A stretch of DNA of 45,509 bases. Origin: a virus. The stretch's first letter is position 1. Every line of letters starts with the position of its first letter. Location: the IMG/VR virus record IMGVR_UViG_3300034073_002048, positions 1-45,509 of that record. One strand, 5' to 3'. Under the pieces are notes generated by a model. It was not told the DNA's origin and ran no database searches. It was given only the letters and a program-made list of their open reading frames with translations. Of the stretch, positions 1-7,152 are shown piece by piece. The translations under genes were made by a program, and so were the position numbers.

Positions 1-105
1 GATGTTGCTTACTCACATCTTGTACTTGTGCAAAGTTTGGAAGAATTTTCAGAAAATTTCCTAGAGCTATTGACAAATACGGAATTTGTGGTAGAATGGG
101 TATAA
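1..105 (+). CDS. 3' end of an unknown gene (partial)
   Basis: Reading frame 1 is open from the first base to a TAA at 103-105 and encodes 34 residues ending in EFVVEWV. The gene starts outside the window, so its family cannot be judged. The promoter of the next gene lies inside its last codons. Confidence 0.5.
   Translation, partial: DVAYSHLVLVQSLEEFSENFLELLTNTEFVVEWV
70..97 (+). promoter_or_regulatory. sigma70-type promoter
   Basis: TTGACA (70-75), 16-base spacer, TAGAAT (92-97), preceded by TGTGG, giving the extended -10 motif TG-N-TAGAAT seen at many promoters here. It is followed by an AAAAGGAG ribosome site and the ATG at 128. Confidence 0.65.
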
Positions 106-127
106 CAGATTGAGAAAAGGAGAAATT

Positions 128-326
128 ATGAGCGAATGGCAACCTATTGAGACAGCGCCGAAGGATAAAAAAAATATTGGTCTGTCAAAAACGGAATTCA
201 ATAATTTCAACAGCACATGGTGTTGACGAGTATGGAAACTGGATAACAGGAGGAGGCCACATGGATTTTCTTGTTGGAGTTACACACTGGATGCCATTGC
301 CTACGCCACCTAAAGAGGAAGACTAA
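128..326 (+). pseudogene. DUF551-like protein, frameshifted in an A8 run
   Basis: Starts at ATG 128 after AAAAGGAG. The first frame gives MSEWQPIETAPKDKK and then stops early at a TGA. Removing one base from the A8 run at 167-174 joins it to a frame that continues to TAA 324-326, containing HGVDEYGNW and ending THWMPLPTPPKEED. The start (EWQPIETAPKD) and the end (THWMPLP-PP) are hallmarks of the DUF551 family of small phage and prophage proteins of unknown function. The lesion may be a real one-base insertion, a homopolymer sequencing error or a slippage site; the sequence alone cannot separate these. Confidence 0.7.
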
Positions 327-330
327 AACT

Positions 331-645
331 ATGAAAATCACAGTAAAAGAATTGATGGAAGACATTCGTCGTCACACCATTCCAGTCGATGTTACAGGGT
401 ATAGTTACGGAGTATTTGATGACCTGATTCCACGTTACAAAGTTGGTCTGAACTATGATGAAGTTAGTGCCGAACCTATTGTCAGTATTGTTAACTTCTA
501 TCTGAACAAGAAACTAAAAGAAATCGAGAAGACTAAGGAAGTAGGTGAAATTGTACTTACCTCTACAGAAGATGGAGAACTTGTTGCTGTAACACGGCAA
601 GACGAAGAGGGACGGATTCTTAAACTGATTTGGAGTAAGAAATGA
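331..645 (+). CDS. hypothetical protein, 104 aa
   Basis: Unrecognised. ATG 331 is preferred over an upstream in-frame TTG because that would overlap the DUF551 reading frame. The product is charged, beginning MKITVKELMEDIRRH. The stop overlaps the next start (ATGA at 642). Confidence 0.7.
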   Translation: MKITVKELMEDIRRHTIPVDVTGYSYGVFDDLIPRYKVGLNYDEVSAEPIVSIVNFYLNKKLKEIEKTKEVGEIVLTSTEDGELVAVTRQDEEGRILKLIWSKK

Positions 646-821
646 ACAACAAAGAATTGGAACAACTTGTAAAGAGTGTGGTTCAGGAGGAAGATTGGGG
701 CGAGGTTTATGATGGAAACTGTTTTCATCTAACGCCTTCTGAACTCAAGAAACTTATAAAGTTGTGCTCAACCAAAGAAAATCAAAATAATAGAGCTTTG
801 GCCTATAACGAAAATGAATAA
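642..821 (+). CDS. hypothetical protein, 59 aa
   Basis: Short ORF linked to its neighbours by overlaps at both ends (ATGA at 642; its end overlaps the next ATG at 814). It begins MNNKELEQLVKSVVQEE; the middle LTPSELKKLIKLC looks helical. No family recognised. Confidence 0.55.
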   Translation: MNNKELEQLVKSVVQEEDWGEVYDGNCFHLTPSELKKLIKLCSTKENQNNRALAYNENE

Positions 822-1407
822 CATTTATACAGAAATTGACACCCTGCTTACACATCACATAGATGACCAATTTGAGATGTCGGAGCTTTCTGACAGTCCT
901 CTACTCTCTTTGCGTGTTAAAGACGGAGTAGTTGGTGTACACTGGAGAGAAAGCTTGACAGGAAATGAAGTTGAAGAGATTATTGAGAAGTACAAGTTTC
1001 GTTCTCTACTTCCCTCTTTCAACATCAACTTCACAATTCTAGGCTATGTAGAGAACAAGGAATTCTTTTTGTTTGCTCTATTCCTTGAAGGAAAGCAGCA
1101 TGAGCAGTCTCCTAAAGAACGCTCGCATTTCATGGAATTGTTCAACAGTAATAGAGAAGGAGTGAAGCTACGGCATGTTCCTGTTCTTCCTTTTGTGTTG
1201 TCCCTACCAGGAGCTAAGGCAGCTTTGGAAAACGGCAGTAAATACGAAGATGTTGCCAAGTACACCATCAAAGCTATGGTAGAATTGTGTGAAGGAACAA
1301 GCCCTATGACTGGACGACCACGAAAGGGGCTTGTTATGAAATCACTTAGTTCTACGTATGCTTTTAAATGCTACAGTGAAAGTGCAATGCTAGAAGGAGA
1401 TTTGTAA
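814..1407 (+). CDS. RNA ligase-like protein lacking the catalytic lysine motif
   Basis: 197 aa. The C-terminal third matches the layout of motifs IV and V of the RNA ligase family typified by DRB0094: RKGLVMKSL (usually EGLVFKS) followed by FKCYS (usually FKAIS), with an upstream VPVLPF segment and a FFLFALFL stretch in the motif III region. A canonical KxDG motif I is not visible; VKDGVVGVHW near residue 35 is the closest match and is misspaced, and the motif IV Glu is Lys. It is therefore probably a degenerate or non-catalytic nucleotidyltransferase-fold protein. The family call rests on motif pattern only. It overlaps the next gene by one base. Confidence 0.45.
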   Translation: MNNIYTEIDTLLTHHIDDQFEMSELSDSPLLSLRVKDGVVGVHWRESLTGNEVEEIIEKYKFRSLLPSFNINFTILGYVENKEFFLFALFLEGKQHEQSPKERSHFMELFNSNREGVKLRHVPVLPFVLSLPGAKAALENGSKYEDVAKYTIKAMVELCEGTSPMTGRPRKGLVMKSLSSTYAFKCYSESAMLEGDL

Positions 1408-1736
1408 TGTCAAATGAAGAAATCATGGCTCTAGCTCAAGAGCATTGCTTGCACATCGACTTCTATCAAGGGATGGTGTATAAACCTCAACGAGAGCCTG
1501 AAAAGTCTTGGTGTTGGACAACAATGGAAAATGGGGTGTATGCAGCTATTACAGACTGTGTAGCGAAGGTGAAGAAAATGGAAGAAGAGTTGCTAAATAT
1601 TGACGCTGCAACTTCTTCCTTGAACACTATTCGTAAGATGCATGAGGTTGGTGCTGCTACAATAGAAGATGTAGAGCGTGCAGAAGAGATTCTACGTAAA
1701 GTGTCTACTAACGTACCTAGTAAGGAGGTGTTTTGA
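1407..1736 (+). CDS. hypothetical protein, 109 aa
   Basis: Unrecognised. The second half (from about residue 50) is helical and acidic, with likely coiled coil around KKMEEELLNID. ATG overlaps the preceding TAA; its TGA overlaps the next ATG at 1736. Confidence 0.65.
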   Translation: MSNEEIMALAQEHCLHIDFYQGMVYKPQREPEKSWCWTTMENGVYAAITDCVAKVKKMEEELLNIDAATSSLNTIRKMHEVGAATIEDVERAEEILRKVSTNVPSKEVF

Positions 1737-1888
1737 TGTTGAATCATATTCACGCTTTTGTCGAAGGTAGGACTTCTTTTCTAGATGGAAAGTCTTTGGA
1801 AGATAATCCATATCGTGAAGGGACATTTCTCTCACAACAGTGGATTCTTGGTTGGAATCAAGGTTTGATTATTAAAGAAGGAGATTAA
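1736..1888 (+). CDS. RMF/CrpP-like small protein
   Basis: 50 aa, translationally coupled to the gene before it (TGATG) with AAGGAGGTG upstream. The pattern GRTSFLDGKSLEDNPY, then W..GWNQG, matches the ribosome modulation factor / CrpP family core (G-x-x-A/S-x3-G-x5-NPY ... W-x2-GW). RMF dimerises 70S ribosomes in stationary bacteria; CrpP was reported on a plasmid. A phage copy could act on host ribosomes, but that is inference. The call rests on the NPY and W..GW spacing. Confidence 0.6.
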   Translation: MLNHIHAFVEGRTSFLDGKSLEDNPYREGTFLSQQWILGWNQGLIIKEGD

Positions 1889-1889
1889 A

Positions 1890-2186
1890 ATGAGTATTGA
1901 TATTAATGCTAAACTAATGTACGGACTTCCATATTGGGGTCTTGTTAAAAATCTACGGGAGGACTCTATTGAGTTGCTGAACGAGGAAATTTATGATGGT
2001 GAATGGGATACAGCAAGCCCTTACTATGATTCTGAGATCACATCTTGGTTTATTGGGTATGCGCTCTCAGACTTTGATTCTTCTCATCTCTCACACATGA
2101 TTACAGAGATGAAAGATATGGACGAGAAATTTCAAAAACGATTTGGTGTTCGTGGCTATATTACAGCATGTGCTAATGTTACGTGA
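1890..2186 (+). CDS. hypothetical protein, 98 aa
   Basis: Begins MSIDINAKLMYGLPYWG; acidic, with no membrane segment and no family recognised. Preceded by GAAGGAGATTAAA at a good distance. Confidence 0.65.
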   Translation: MSIDINAKLMYGLPYWGLVKNLREDSIELLNEEIYDGEWDTASPYYDSEITSWFIGYALSDFDSSHLSHMITEMKDMDEKFQKRFGVRGYITACANVT

Positions 2187-2196
2187 GGATGCTCTA

Positions 2197-2469
2197 ATGA
2201 AGATGTTACATTATGATTTGCATAGTGCCTTTGATTCTGGAGAGCCACGCCATGCACAAACTGTGTTGAAAAGCATGGGAGTTACTTATCTCCACGCAGT
2301 CCCGCAGTCTATAGCAGATTGCTGGTGGTTTTATGGCCCACACAACCTGCCAGAACCTTTACCAGATTATATGAGTGTGCGAGAAGTTAATCCTATAGAT
2401 CACGTAGGGTGGGGTTTGAGTGAAGAAGATGCAAAGTTTTTGTTGGAGAGGAATAAGAAATGGACATGA
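2197..2469 (+). CDS. hypothetical protein, 90 aa
   Basis: Starts MKMLHYDLHSAFDSGEP. ATG 2197 is chosen because GAGG lies 8 bases upstream; in-frame codons further upstream would overlap the previous gene. The C-terminal half has GWGLSEEDAKFLLERN. Unrecognised. Confidence 0.6.
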   Translation: MKMLHYDLHSAFDSGEPRHAQTVLKSMGVTYLHAVPQSIADCWWFYGPHNLPEPLPDYMSVREVNPIDHVGWGLSEEDAKFLLERNKKWT

Positions 2470-2675
2470 CAATTTTTCTAATTGCGTATGCTATTGTGTA
2501 TGTACTATGGCTTATTGCAATCTTTGTAATGGGAGAGACAGATAAGATTTTGCATATCACTTTCTTCTACGTGTTCTCTCCGTTGTTTGCTATTGCAGTG
2601 ATGGTGATTACTCCAATTATGATCATTCTTAGTAAAGAAACTCGGCGTATTGCTAAGGAGAAGTATAATGAGTAG
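2460..2675 (+). CDS. small membrane protein, 71 aa
   Basis: Two hydrophobic segments (about residues 4-24 and 33-58) followed by a basic tail KETRRIAKEK. Overlaps both neighbours by a few bases. First of a run of short membrane proteins. Confidence 0.6.
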   Translation: MDMTIFLIAYAIVYVLWLIAIFVMGETDKILHITFFYVFSPLFAIAVMVITPIMIILSKETRRIAKEKYNE

Positions 2676-2841
2676 TGTAATTATTTTTATTCTTTACTGG
2701 ATTGGCTGCTTTATGATGTATGCGCTTCTTGTTCATACGCGAAGCGTAGGTCATAACAACATTTTCACTGTTCTTTTGTACATGGTGACTTGGCCTGTGG
2801 GTTTTGTCGTTTGGTGTTTGAAAGGGCATAAGGATGAGTGA
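2668..2841 (+). CDS. small membrane protein, 57 aa
   Basis: ATG 2668 follows AAGGAGAAGTATA. Two hydrophobic segments (about residues 3-20 and 32-50) and a short charged end KGHKDE. No family recognised. Confidence 0.6.
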   Translation: MSSVIIFILYWIGCFMMYALLVHTRSVGHNNIFTVLLYMVTWPVGFVVWCLKGHKDE

Positions 2842-3019
2842 AGTTTTTCGTTATGTAATTGCACGAGAGGAAAGTGGTCATCTTATGACGTGGATGTTTA
2901 TGAACAGTGAGATTCTAAAGGGAGACTTGCAGGATGCTTGCAATGATCTAGACTACGTTCGCGGTGCTACGAGAGAAAAGGGTTGGGAAATCTTTAAGGT
3001 GAGTTTGGAGAAGATTTGA
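2834..3019 (+). CDS. hypothetical protein, 61 aa
   Basis: Begins MSEVFRYVIAREESGHL; overlaps the previous gene by 8 bases. Soluble-looking; unrecognised. Confidence 0.55.
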   Translation: MSEVFRYVIAREESGHLMTWMFMNSEILKGDLQDACNDLDYVRGATREKGWEIFKVSLEKI

Positions 3020-3029
3020 AGGAGGTTTA

Positions 3030-3431
3030 ATGGCTTTTCTTGAAAAACCCAATGGTTGGAAGCATTGGTTAAAACAGTCCGCTAGAATGTGCTTTCCGAT
3101 GATGCAAGACTTCTATGGGTGCTGGGATGCTACAAAGGAATTTGTTGCAAAAGTAGGAGGAATGCTCTTAAAACTTATTGTAAGACTGTGTTTACTTGTG
3201 TCATTCCCAATCTCTATCCCACTGTTAACCTACATGTTCACTAAACAAAATAGACGTACAATGGAATACCGTGCGAATTGGTTAAGTACAGAGCAAGACG
3301 GATTTCCGCCTCAGTATACGAGGGAAGAGGTAGATAGGGTGTTGCGAGGTGAGTGTACGTTGGAACAATTGGAAAAAGAGCGTGAAGTTAAGTGGGCTAG
3401 TGGTTTGGTGGTAACAAAGGAGGAAAATTAA
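3030..3431 (+). CDS. membrane-associated hypothetical protein, 133 aa
   Basis: AAGGAGGTTTA precedes the ATG. One long hydrophobic stretch (about residues 45-70, LLKLIVRLCLLVSFPISIPL) lies between a basic N-terminal part and a charged C-terminal part (LEQLEKEREVKW). Unrecognised. Confidence 0.6.
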   Translation: MAFLEKPNGWKHWLKQSARMCFPMMQDFYGCWDATKEFVAKVGGMLLKLIVRLCLLVSFPISIPLLTYMFTKQNRRTMEYRANWLSTEQDGFPPQYTREEVDRVLRGECTLEQLEKEREVKWASGLVVTKEEN

Positions 3432-3433
3432 AT

Positions 3434-4183
3434 ATGGCACGACAAGCAGTGACACGAAAGAGTAAGGTAGAATCAGGTACAACTCGTACTATTAAGCCAA
3501 AGTTCGCAGAGCAACGTGAGGCAACTATTCAGGCGAAACCTTTGGTAGCTATGAATTCAAAGCAGAGAGAATACATTGCAACTTTGCAAGAAAAATCTGT
3601 GATTGTGGCGACAGGATACGCAGGAACCTCGAAGACATACATCCCTACGGTGATGGCGGCAGACTTATACAAAATGGGCAAGATTGACAAGATTATCATC
3701 ACGCGCCCTGCGGTAAGTTCTAGCAAGAGTGTGGGCTATTTTAAGGGAACAGCTACAGAAAAGCTCGCGGTTTGGCTAAACTCTGTAATCCCCATCTTTA
3801 AAGAACGACTTGGTGCAGCAGGGTTGGAGATTGCTCTTGCATCTGGAGATATTGAGTTTGTACCGCTTGAAGTTATCAAGGGAATGTCGATTAATAATGC
3901 TTGGGTGTTGGCAGAAGAGTCTTCTGATTTGACTAAAGATGAGGTCATCAAACTTGTAACACGGATGGGTAAAAACTCAAAATTGGTTTTGAGTGGAGAT
4001 ATTAGGCAGGCCGAATTAAAAGGTGATCTGGGCTTGGCGTGGGTTGCTGAGTTTGTTAAACGGCACAATCTGGAGGAAAACTTCGGTTTTATAGATTTTA
4101 ATGATGTCAATGACATTGTTCGTTCAGATGCTGTGCGTCAATTCATTGTTGCCCTTGTTCGGGATGAGAAGCGAAAGGATTAA
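3434..4183 (+). CDS. phoH: PhoH-like ATPase
   Basis: 249 aa, the usual size of phage PhoH proteins. The N-terminal MNSKQREYIATLQEKSVIV is followed by the P-loop GYAGTSKTY (about residue 62). TRPAVSS, the Walker B region AWVLAEESSDLT and the sensor segment VLSGDIRQAEL are in PhoH order. The P-loop carries Ser where most family members have Gly (GTSKT for GTGKT). PhoH proteins are cytosolic P-loop ATPases related to the ATPase part of RNA helicases and are common in phages; the exact role is unknown. ATG follows AAAGGAGGAAAATTAAAT. The ClpP-like gene starts 2 bases after its stop. Confidence 0.9.
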   Translation: MARQAVTRKSKVESGTTRTIKPKFAEQREATIQAKPLVAMNSKQREYIATLQEKSVIVATGYAGTSKTYIPTVMAADLYKMGKIDKIIITRPAVSSSKSVGYFKGTATEKLAVWLNSVIPIFKERLGAAGLEIALASGDIEFVPLEVIKGMSINNAWVLAEESSDLTKDEVIKLVTRMGKNSKLVLSGDIRQAELKGDLGLAWVAEFVKRHNLEENFGFIDFNDVNDIVRSDAVRQFIVALVRDEKRKD

Positions 4184-4185
4184 GT

Positions 4186-4899
4186 ATGGAAATTTTTAAG
4201 CAAATGCAAGGGAACAGTCCTGTACAACGTGTGACTATGAGCTTTGACCATATTCATATTACGTTTGATGAGCGTGGTATTGGTGGGGTATCACAGCACA
4301 TGGAAGAAATTGAGGCTATGACGAATGCAGGAGAGAATGATACAATTATCCTGCATATGAGAGGCTGCCCTGGCGGCAGTATGGATACTTTGCTTGTTTT
4401 TGCCAACTTGCTAGTAACTACTACAGCTAGGACAATTGCTGTTATTGAGGGGTACAATGCCAGTGCTGCCACAATGCTTCCACTTCTATGTCAACACCAC
4501 GAAGTAACGCCCTACGCTGGCTTCATGTGTCATACAGCACAGTCTGGTGAGTTCGGGGCTGTTGGAAATGTAGAGCGTGCTGCTGTATTCAATGCACAAC
4601 GTTGCCACGAGTTTTTGGAAGACATCTATTCTGGTTTCTTTGAGCCAAATGAAATTCAAAAGCTGAAAGACGGGATTGAGATTTATTTGAATGCGGACGA
4701 GATTCAAGAGCGCCTGGAACGACGTGCAAGGGTGATGCAGTGTGATATTACAGAGGAATTTCCAGAGAACGCTTGCGGAATGTGTGAAGACTGCGAAGCG
4801 GAGAAGTTGGTGGCAATAGATGAGGTGGTGAAACCTACCCCTGTAAAGAAGACCCCTGCAAAGAAAGCTGCTCCCAAGAAGGAAGCTAAGAAAGAATAA
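4186..4899 (+). CDS. ClpP-like serine protease with Lys/Ala/Pro tail
   Basis: 237 aa. GCPGGSMDT is the oxyanion-region glycine motif of ClpP-fold proteases; the serine nucleophile is in YNASAATML and the histidine in FMCHTAQSG. These proteases cut peptides, usually with an unfoldase; phage copies may process virion proteins or act with host Clp ATPases, which cannot be settled here. The C-terminus carries repeated KK-TPAKKAAPKK units, similar to histone-like tails and uncommon for this family. A hairpin terminator follows directly. Confidence 0.8.
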   Translation: MEIFKQMQGNSPVQRVTMSFDHIHITFDERGIGGVSQHMEEIEAMTNAGENDTIILHMRGCPGGSMDTLLVFANLLVTTTARTIAVIEGYNASAATMLPLLCQHHEVTPYAGFMCHTAQSGEFGAVGNVERAAVFNAQRCHEFLEDIYSGFFEPNEIQKLKDGIEIYLNADEIQERLERRARVMQCDITEEFPENACGMCEDCEAEKLVAIDEVVKPTPVKKTPAKKAAPKKEAKKE

Positions 4900-4912
4900 T
4901 TCTTGACTAAAG

Positions 4913-4942
4913 AAGCTGGACATTTGTTCCAGCTTTTATTTT
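4913..4942 (+). terminator. Rho-independent terminator after the clpP-like gene
   Basis: AAGCTGGA (4913-4920), 7-base loop, TCCAGCTT (4928-4935), then TTTTATTTT. The right arm and T-tract also form the spacer of the promoter at 4924-4952. Confidence 0.75.
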
Positions 4943-4952
4943 GTGATAGAAT
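4924..4952 (+). promoter_or_regulatory. promoter overlapping the terminator
   Basis: TTGTTC (4924-4929), 17-base spacer, TAGAAT (4947-4952) with TGA before it (extended -10). It lies inside the terminator hairpin and T-tract, so transcription is restarted for the PcfJ-like gene. Confidence 0.55.
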
Positions 4953-4980
4953 TTCCAACATTGAACAACAAGGAGGAAAG

Positions 4981-6231
4981 ATGTACGCTAACCGTAGTGG
5001 AAAGATCACAGTAGAACTTCATGAAAATTTGACAGCAACAGGATACATTGATGGGAAGAAAGTCTACAAGGGGAGTATCTTCAGAAAAGTGTCTGTAAAG
5101 ACGCTAAATAGGGGGAAGTGGGATACTGAGGCTGAAGTTTTTCCTGTTGAAACAAAGGATGATCTATGGGATTTGAAATCCTCCCGAAAAGTCAAGTTTA
5201 TGAATAATCCGTCTAAGGAGTTTTATAAGAAACATGCAGTGACACCATCACAGTTCTGTAAGGTGTTTAATGCTGCCGTATTTAAGTCGGCTATTGCCCC
5301 TTATATGGAATTTGCATCTTTGTATTTTCAAAGGAAGTCAAACATTCCCGGCAAATTTGCATCTGTTGTAAAAAATCATGACCTTCTTGTCCAAGCGGTG
5401 AAAGATGGTCAAAAGAATATTCTACCACTCCTTAATAAATATGGAAAGACCCCTCAAGAGCTTAAGAAAGAGATGGGTAAAGGGTTGTGGAAGAGGTTGT
5501 GTGCGAATACGTTACACCGTAACAAGTTGATTATCCTTTCACCTAGACCGGTATGTGAAGCTATTAACCTTGACAGCGGTGCATTGGAATTTGAAAATGG
5601 TGCAGAAGCGGCACACTGGGTTAGGAATACCTGTAAAATCCCTTACTCTAAAAAGGACTCCCGCGATTGGAAAGACTCTCAAACCCTGTTTACAGATACT
5701 AAATTCATGGCATTGCAAAACGATCAACCTTTTAATCCTGAATGGTCTAAATTGAAGATGCAGGAGAAACACAATGAATACATGGGTATTGTACATCGCG
5801 CCCAGGAAGCTCGTCGTAAGGAACAAGATGAAGCGTATCGTTTGAAGATGGAAAAGATTGAGAAAATTGATTTGTCAAAAGTTTACCCTCAAACCGAATT
5901 TGAATTAAATGGGGCTAAAGCTAAAATCTTAACGACTTATGAACAAATTAAACAAGAAGGTGTTGTTCAAAATCATTGCGTAGGAATTTACGCAGAGAGC
6001 GCCACTGTTGGACAGTATGCTGTTGTTCATATTTCTGGCGATGACGAAGAAACCACCTTGGGATTGTCTACGTCTGTAGGTGCGGCTGGTAAGATTGTGT
6101 TCAGCATTCAACAGCACTATGGAAAGTACAATTCAGGAGTTAGTAGTCAGGGTCACAAGGAGATTGCTGAGATTGTGGTAGAATATTTGAACAGCCTAAA
6201 CTTGGAACGCAATCATTTTGAAAAGCTGTAA
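4981..6231 (+). CDS. PcfJ-like protein
   Basis: 416 aa from ATG 4981, chosen because AAGGAGGAAAG precedes it; an in-frame TTG upstream lies in the terminator. The C-terminal part (about residues 300-410) matches the PcfJ domain known from conjugative plasmids and phages: VVQNHCVGIYAES, then GQYAVVHI, TTLGLS and FSIQQHYGKYNSGVS. The N-terminal 250 residues are not recognised. Family function is unknown. It has its own promoter and a strong ribosome site. Confidence 0.7.
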   Translation: MYANRSGKITVELHENLTATGYIDGKKVYKGSIFRKVSVKTLNRGKWDTEAEVFPVETKDDLWDLKSSRKVKFMNNPSKEFYKKHAVTPSQFCKVFNAAVFKSAIAPYMEFASLYFQRKSNIPGKFASVVKNHDLLVQAVKDGQKNILPLLNKYGKTPQELKKEMGKGLWKRLCANTLHRNKLIILSPRPVCEAINLDSGALEFENGAEAAHWVRNTCKIPYSKKDSRDWKDSQTLFTDTKFMALQNDQPFNPEWSKLKMQEKHNEYMGIVHRAQEARRKEQDEAYRLKMEKIEKIDLSKVYPQTEFELNGAKAKILTTYEQIKQEGVVQNHCVGIYAESATVGQYAVVHISGDDEETTLGLSTSVGAAGKIVFSIQQHYGKYNSGVSSQGHKEIAEIVVEYLNSLNLERNHFEKL

Positions 6232-6249
6232 AAACAGAGGAACAGATTT

Positions 6250-6513
6250 ATGAAGCAAGTGAAACGTGTATCCCCTTATGGTGAACTAGACTGGATTGCT
6301 CCCGAAGAGCGAGATCGGTATATTTATGTCTATAAGGTGGACTTTGAGGAAGAAGGATTTAAGTCACCCGCAGCGTGGTATGTCAACACGGCCTTCGGAG
6401 ATAGATTGTATCTGAAGGCCCGCGACAGGAAGAAAGCGGAAGAGCTGGTGGTAAATTTCTTTGGTAGTGCGAAATATTCGCTAGTTGCAGATAAGGCAAT
6501 TAATATTCGATAA
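6250..6513 (+). CDS. hypothetical protein, 87 aa
   Basis: Begins MKQVKRVSPYGELDW; mixed alpha/beta character with RDRKKAEELVVNFFG near the C-terminus. Unrecognised. Confidence 0.65.
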   Translation: MKQVKRVSPYGELDWIAPEERDRYIYVYKVDFEEEGFKSPAAWYVNTAFGDRLYLKARDRKKAEELVVNFFGSAKYSLVADKAINIR

Positions 6514-6523
6514 GGAGAAGTAG

Positions 6524-6709
6524 ATGACTGACTTTGTATTAATTTTCGTAAGTGGACTGGTTGTTGGTGCTGCCTGTGCAGGGTATACAGTAGCCAAAAG
6601 GGTGGACAATAATATGGAACGGTCTTGTCAAGGGACGCCTTGGATTATTGAAGAGTCCTTAATCACAAAAACTTTGACTTGTAAAGTGGAATTGAAGGAG
6701 AAGAAATGA
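6524..6709 (+). CDS. small membrane-anchored protein, 61 aa
   Basis: One N-terminal hydrophobic segment (residues 3-24) with small residues (GLVVGAACAG), then a soluble part. Preceded by AAGGAGAAGTAG. Confidence 0.55.
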   Translation: MTDFVLIFVSGLVVGAACAGYTVAKRVDNNMERSCQGTPWIIEESLITKTLTCKVELKEKK

Positions 6710-6774
6710 AAAATCTAGCCATTGCTTGTGCCGTAGTAGTAGACTGTACAGACAAGAAAGGTAAGACGCTATGA
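6706..6774 (+). CDS. possible 22-aa peptide
   Basis: ATG 6706 has GAAGGAGAAGA upstream, and the stop overlaps the next ATG (ATGA at 6771), so the spacing fits a translated leader or mini-gene. It encodes MKNLAIACAVVVDCTDKK and four more residues. No family; it could be a remnant. Confidence 0.35.
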   Translation: MKNLAIACAVVVDCTDKKGKTL

Positions 6775-7070
6775 ACCATTCAGCACGTAGAGCAGCGTTT
6801 TCGTCGGTAGAGGAGACATGTCCTTATGTAGACGAAGCGTTTTCAAACATGGTTTACGACATAAAACGCATGACAATTGATGAGTTGGCTGGTGCAGAGT
6901 TTGACGAAGCTGTTGAAAAATGCGTTGACCTTGTGAAAGTACAAACTGTAGCTCTTCGTGATGCGCTGATATTTGCGTATGAAGAAAAAGAAGAGCTTAC
7001 GGATGAGTTGAAAGACAAGATTTACTCCTTAGAACAGCGTATTCAAGAAATGGAGAACCAAATTGGCTAA
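6771..7070 (+). CDS. hypothetical coiled-coil protein, 99 aa
   Basis: The second half is strongly helical with heptad character (ELTDELKDKIYSLEQRIQEM). Its end overlaps the TTG start of the deaminase fragment at 7063. Unrecognised. Confidence 0.6.
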   Translation: MNHSARRAAFSSVEETCPYVDEAFSNMVYDIKRMTIDELAGAEFDEAVEKCVDLVKVQTVALRDALIFAYEEKEELTDELKDKIYSLEQRIQEMENQIG

Positions 7071-7149
7071 AACTGATAAGTTGTATATGGACATTGCAAA
7101 ACGTGTTGCACAAGAGTCTAAATGTCCACGAAAGAAAGTTGGGAGTTGA
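7063..7149 (+). pseudogene. dCMP deaminase 5' fragment, truncated before an HNH gene
   Basis: TTG 7063 with GGAG 7 bases upstream opens a 28-codon frame ending in TGA 7147-7149. The peptide contains DKLYMDIAKRVAQ and CPRKKVGS, the first helix and the start of the first strand of dCMP deaminases, which normally continue V-I-V-K. It stops at that point and the HNH gene starts 3 bases later. A different full-length deaminase follows the HNH gene, so this is a remnant of a second deaminase, not its first exon. Confidence 0.7.
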
Positions 7150-7152
7150 CAT

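Noticed and set aside
2143-2469. Longer start for the gene ending at 2469
   Set aside because: The extension overlaps the previous gene and has no ribosome site, whereas ATG 2197 has one.
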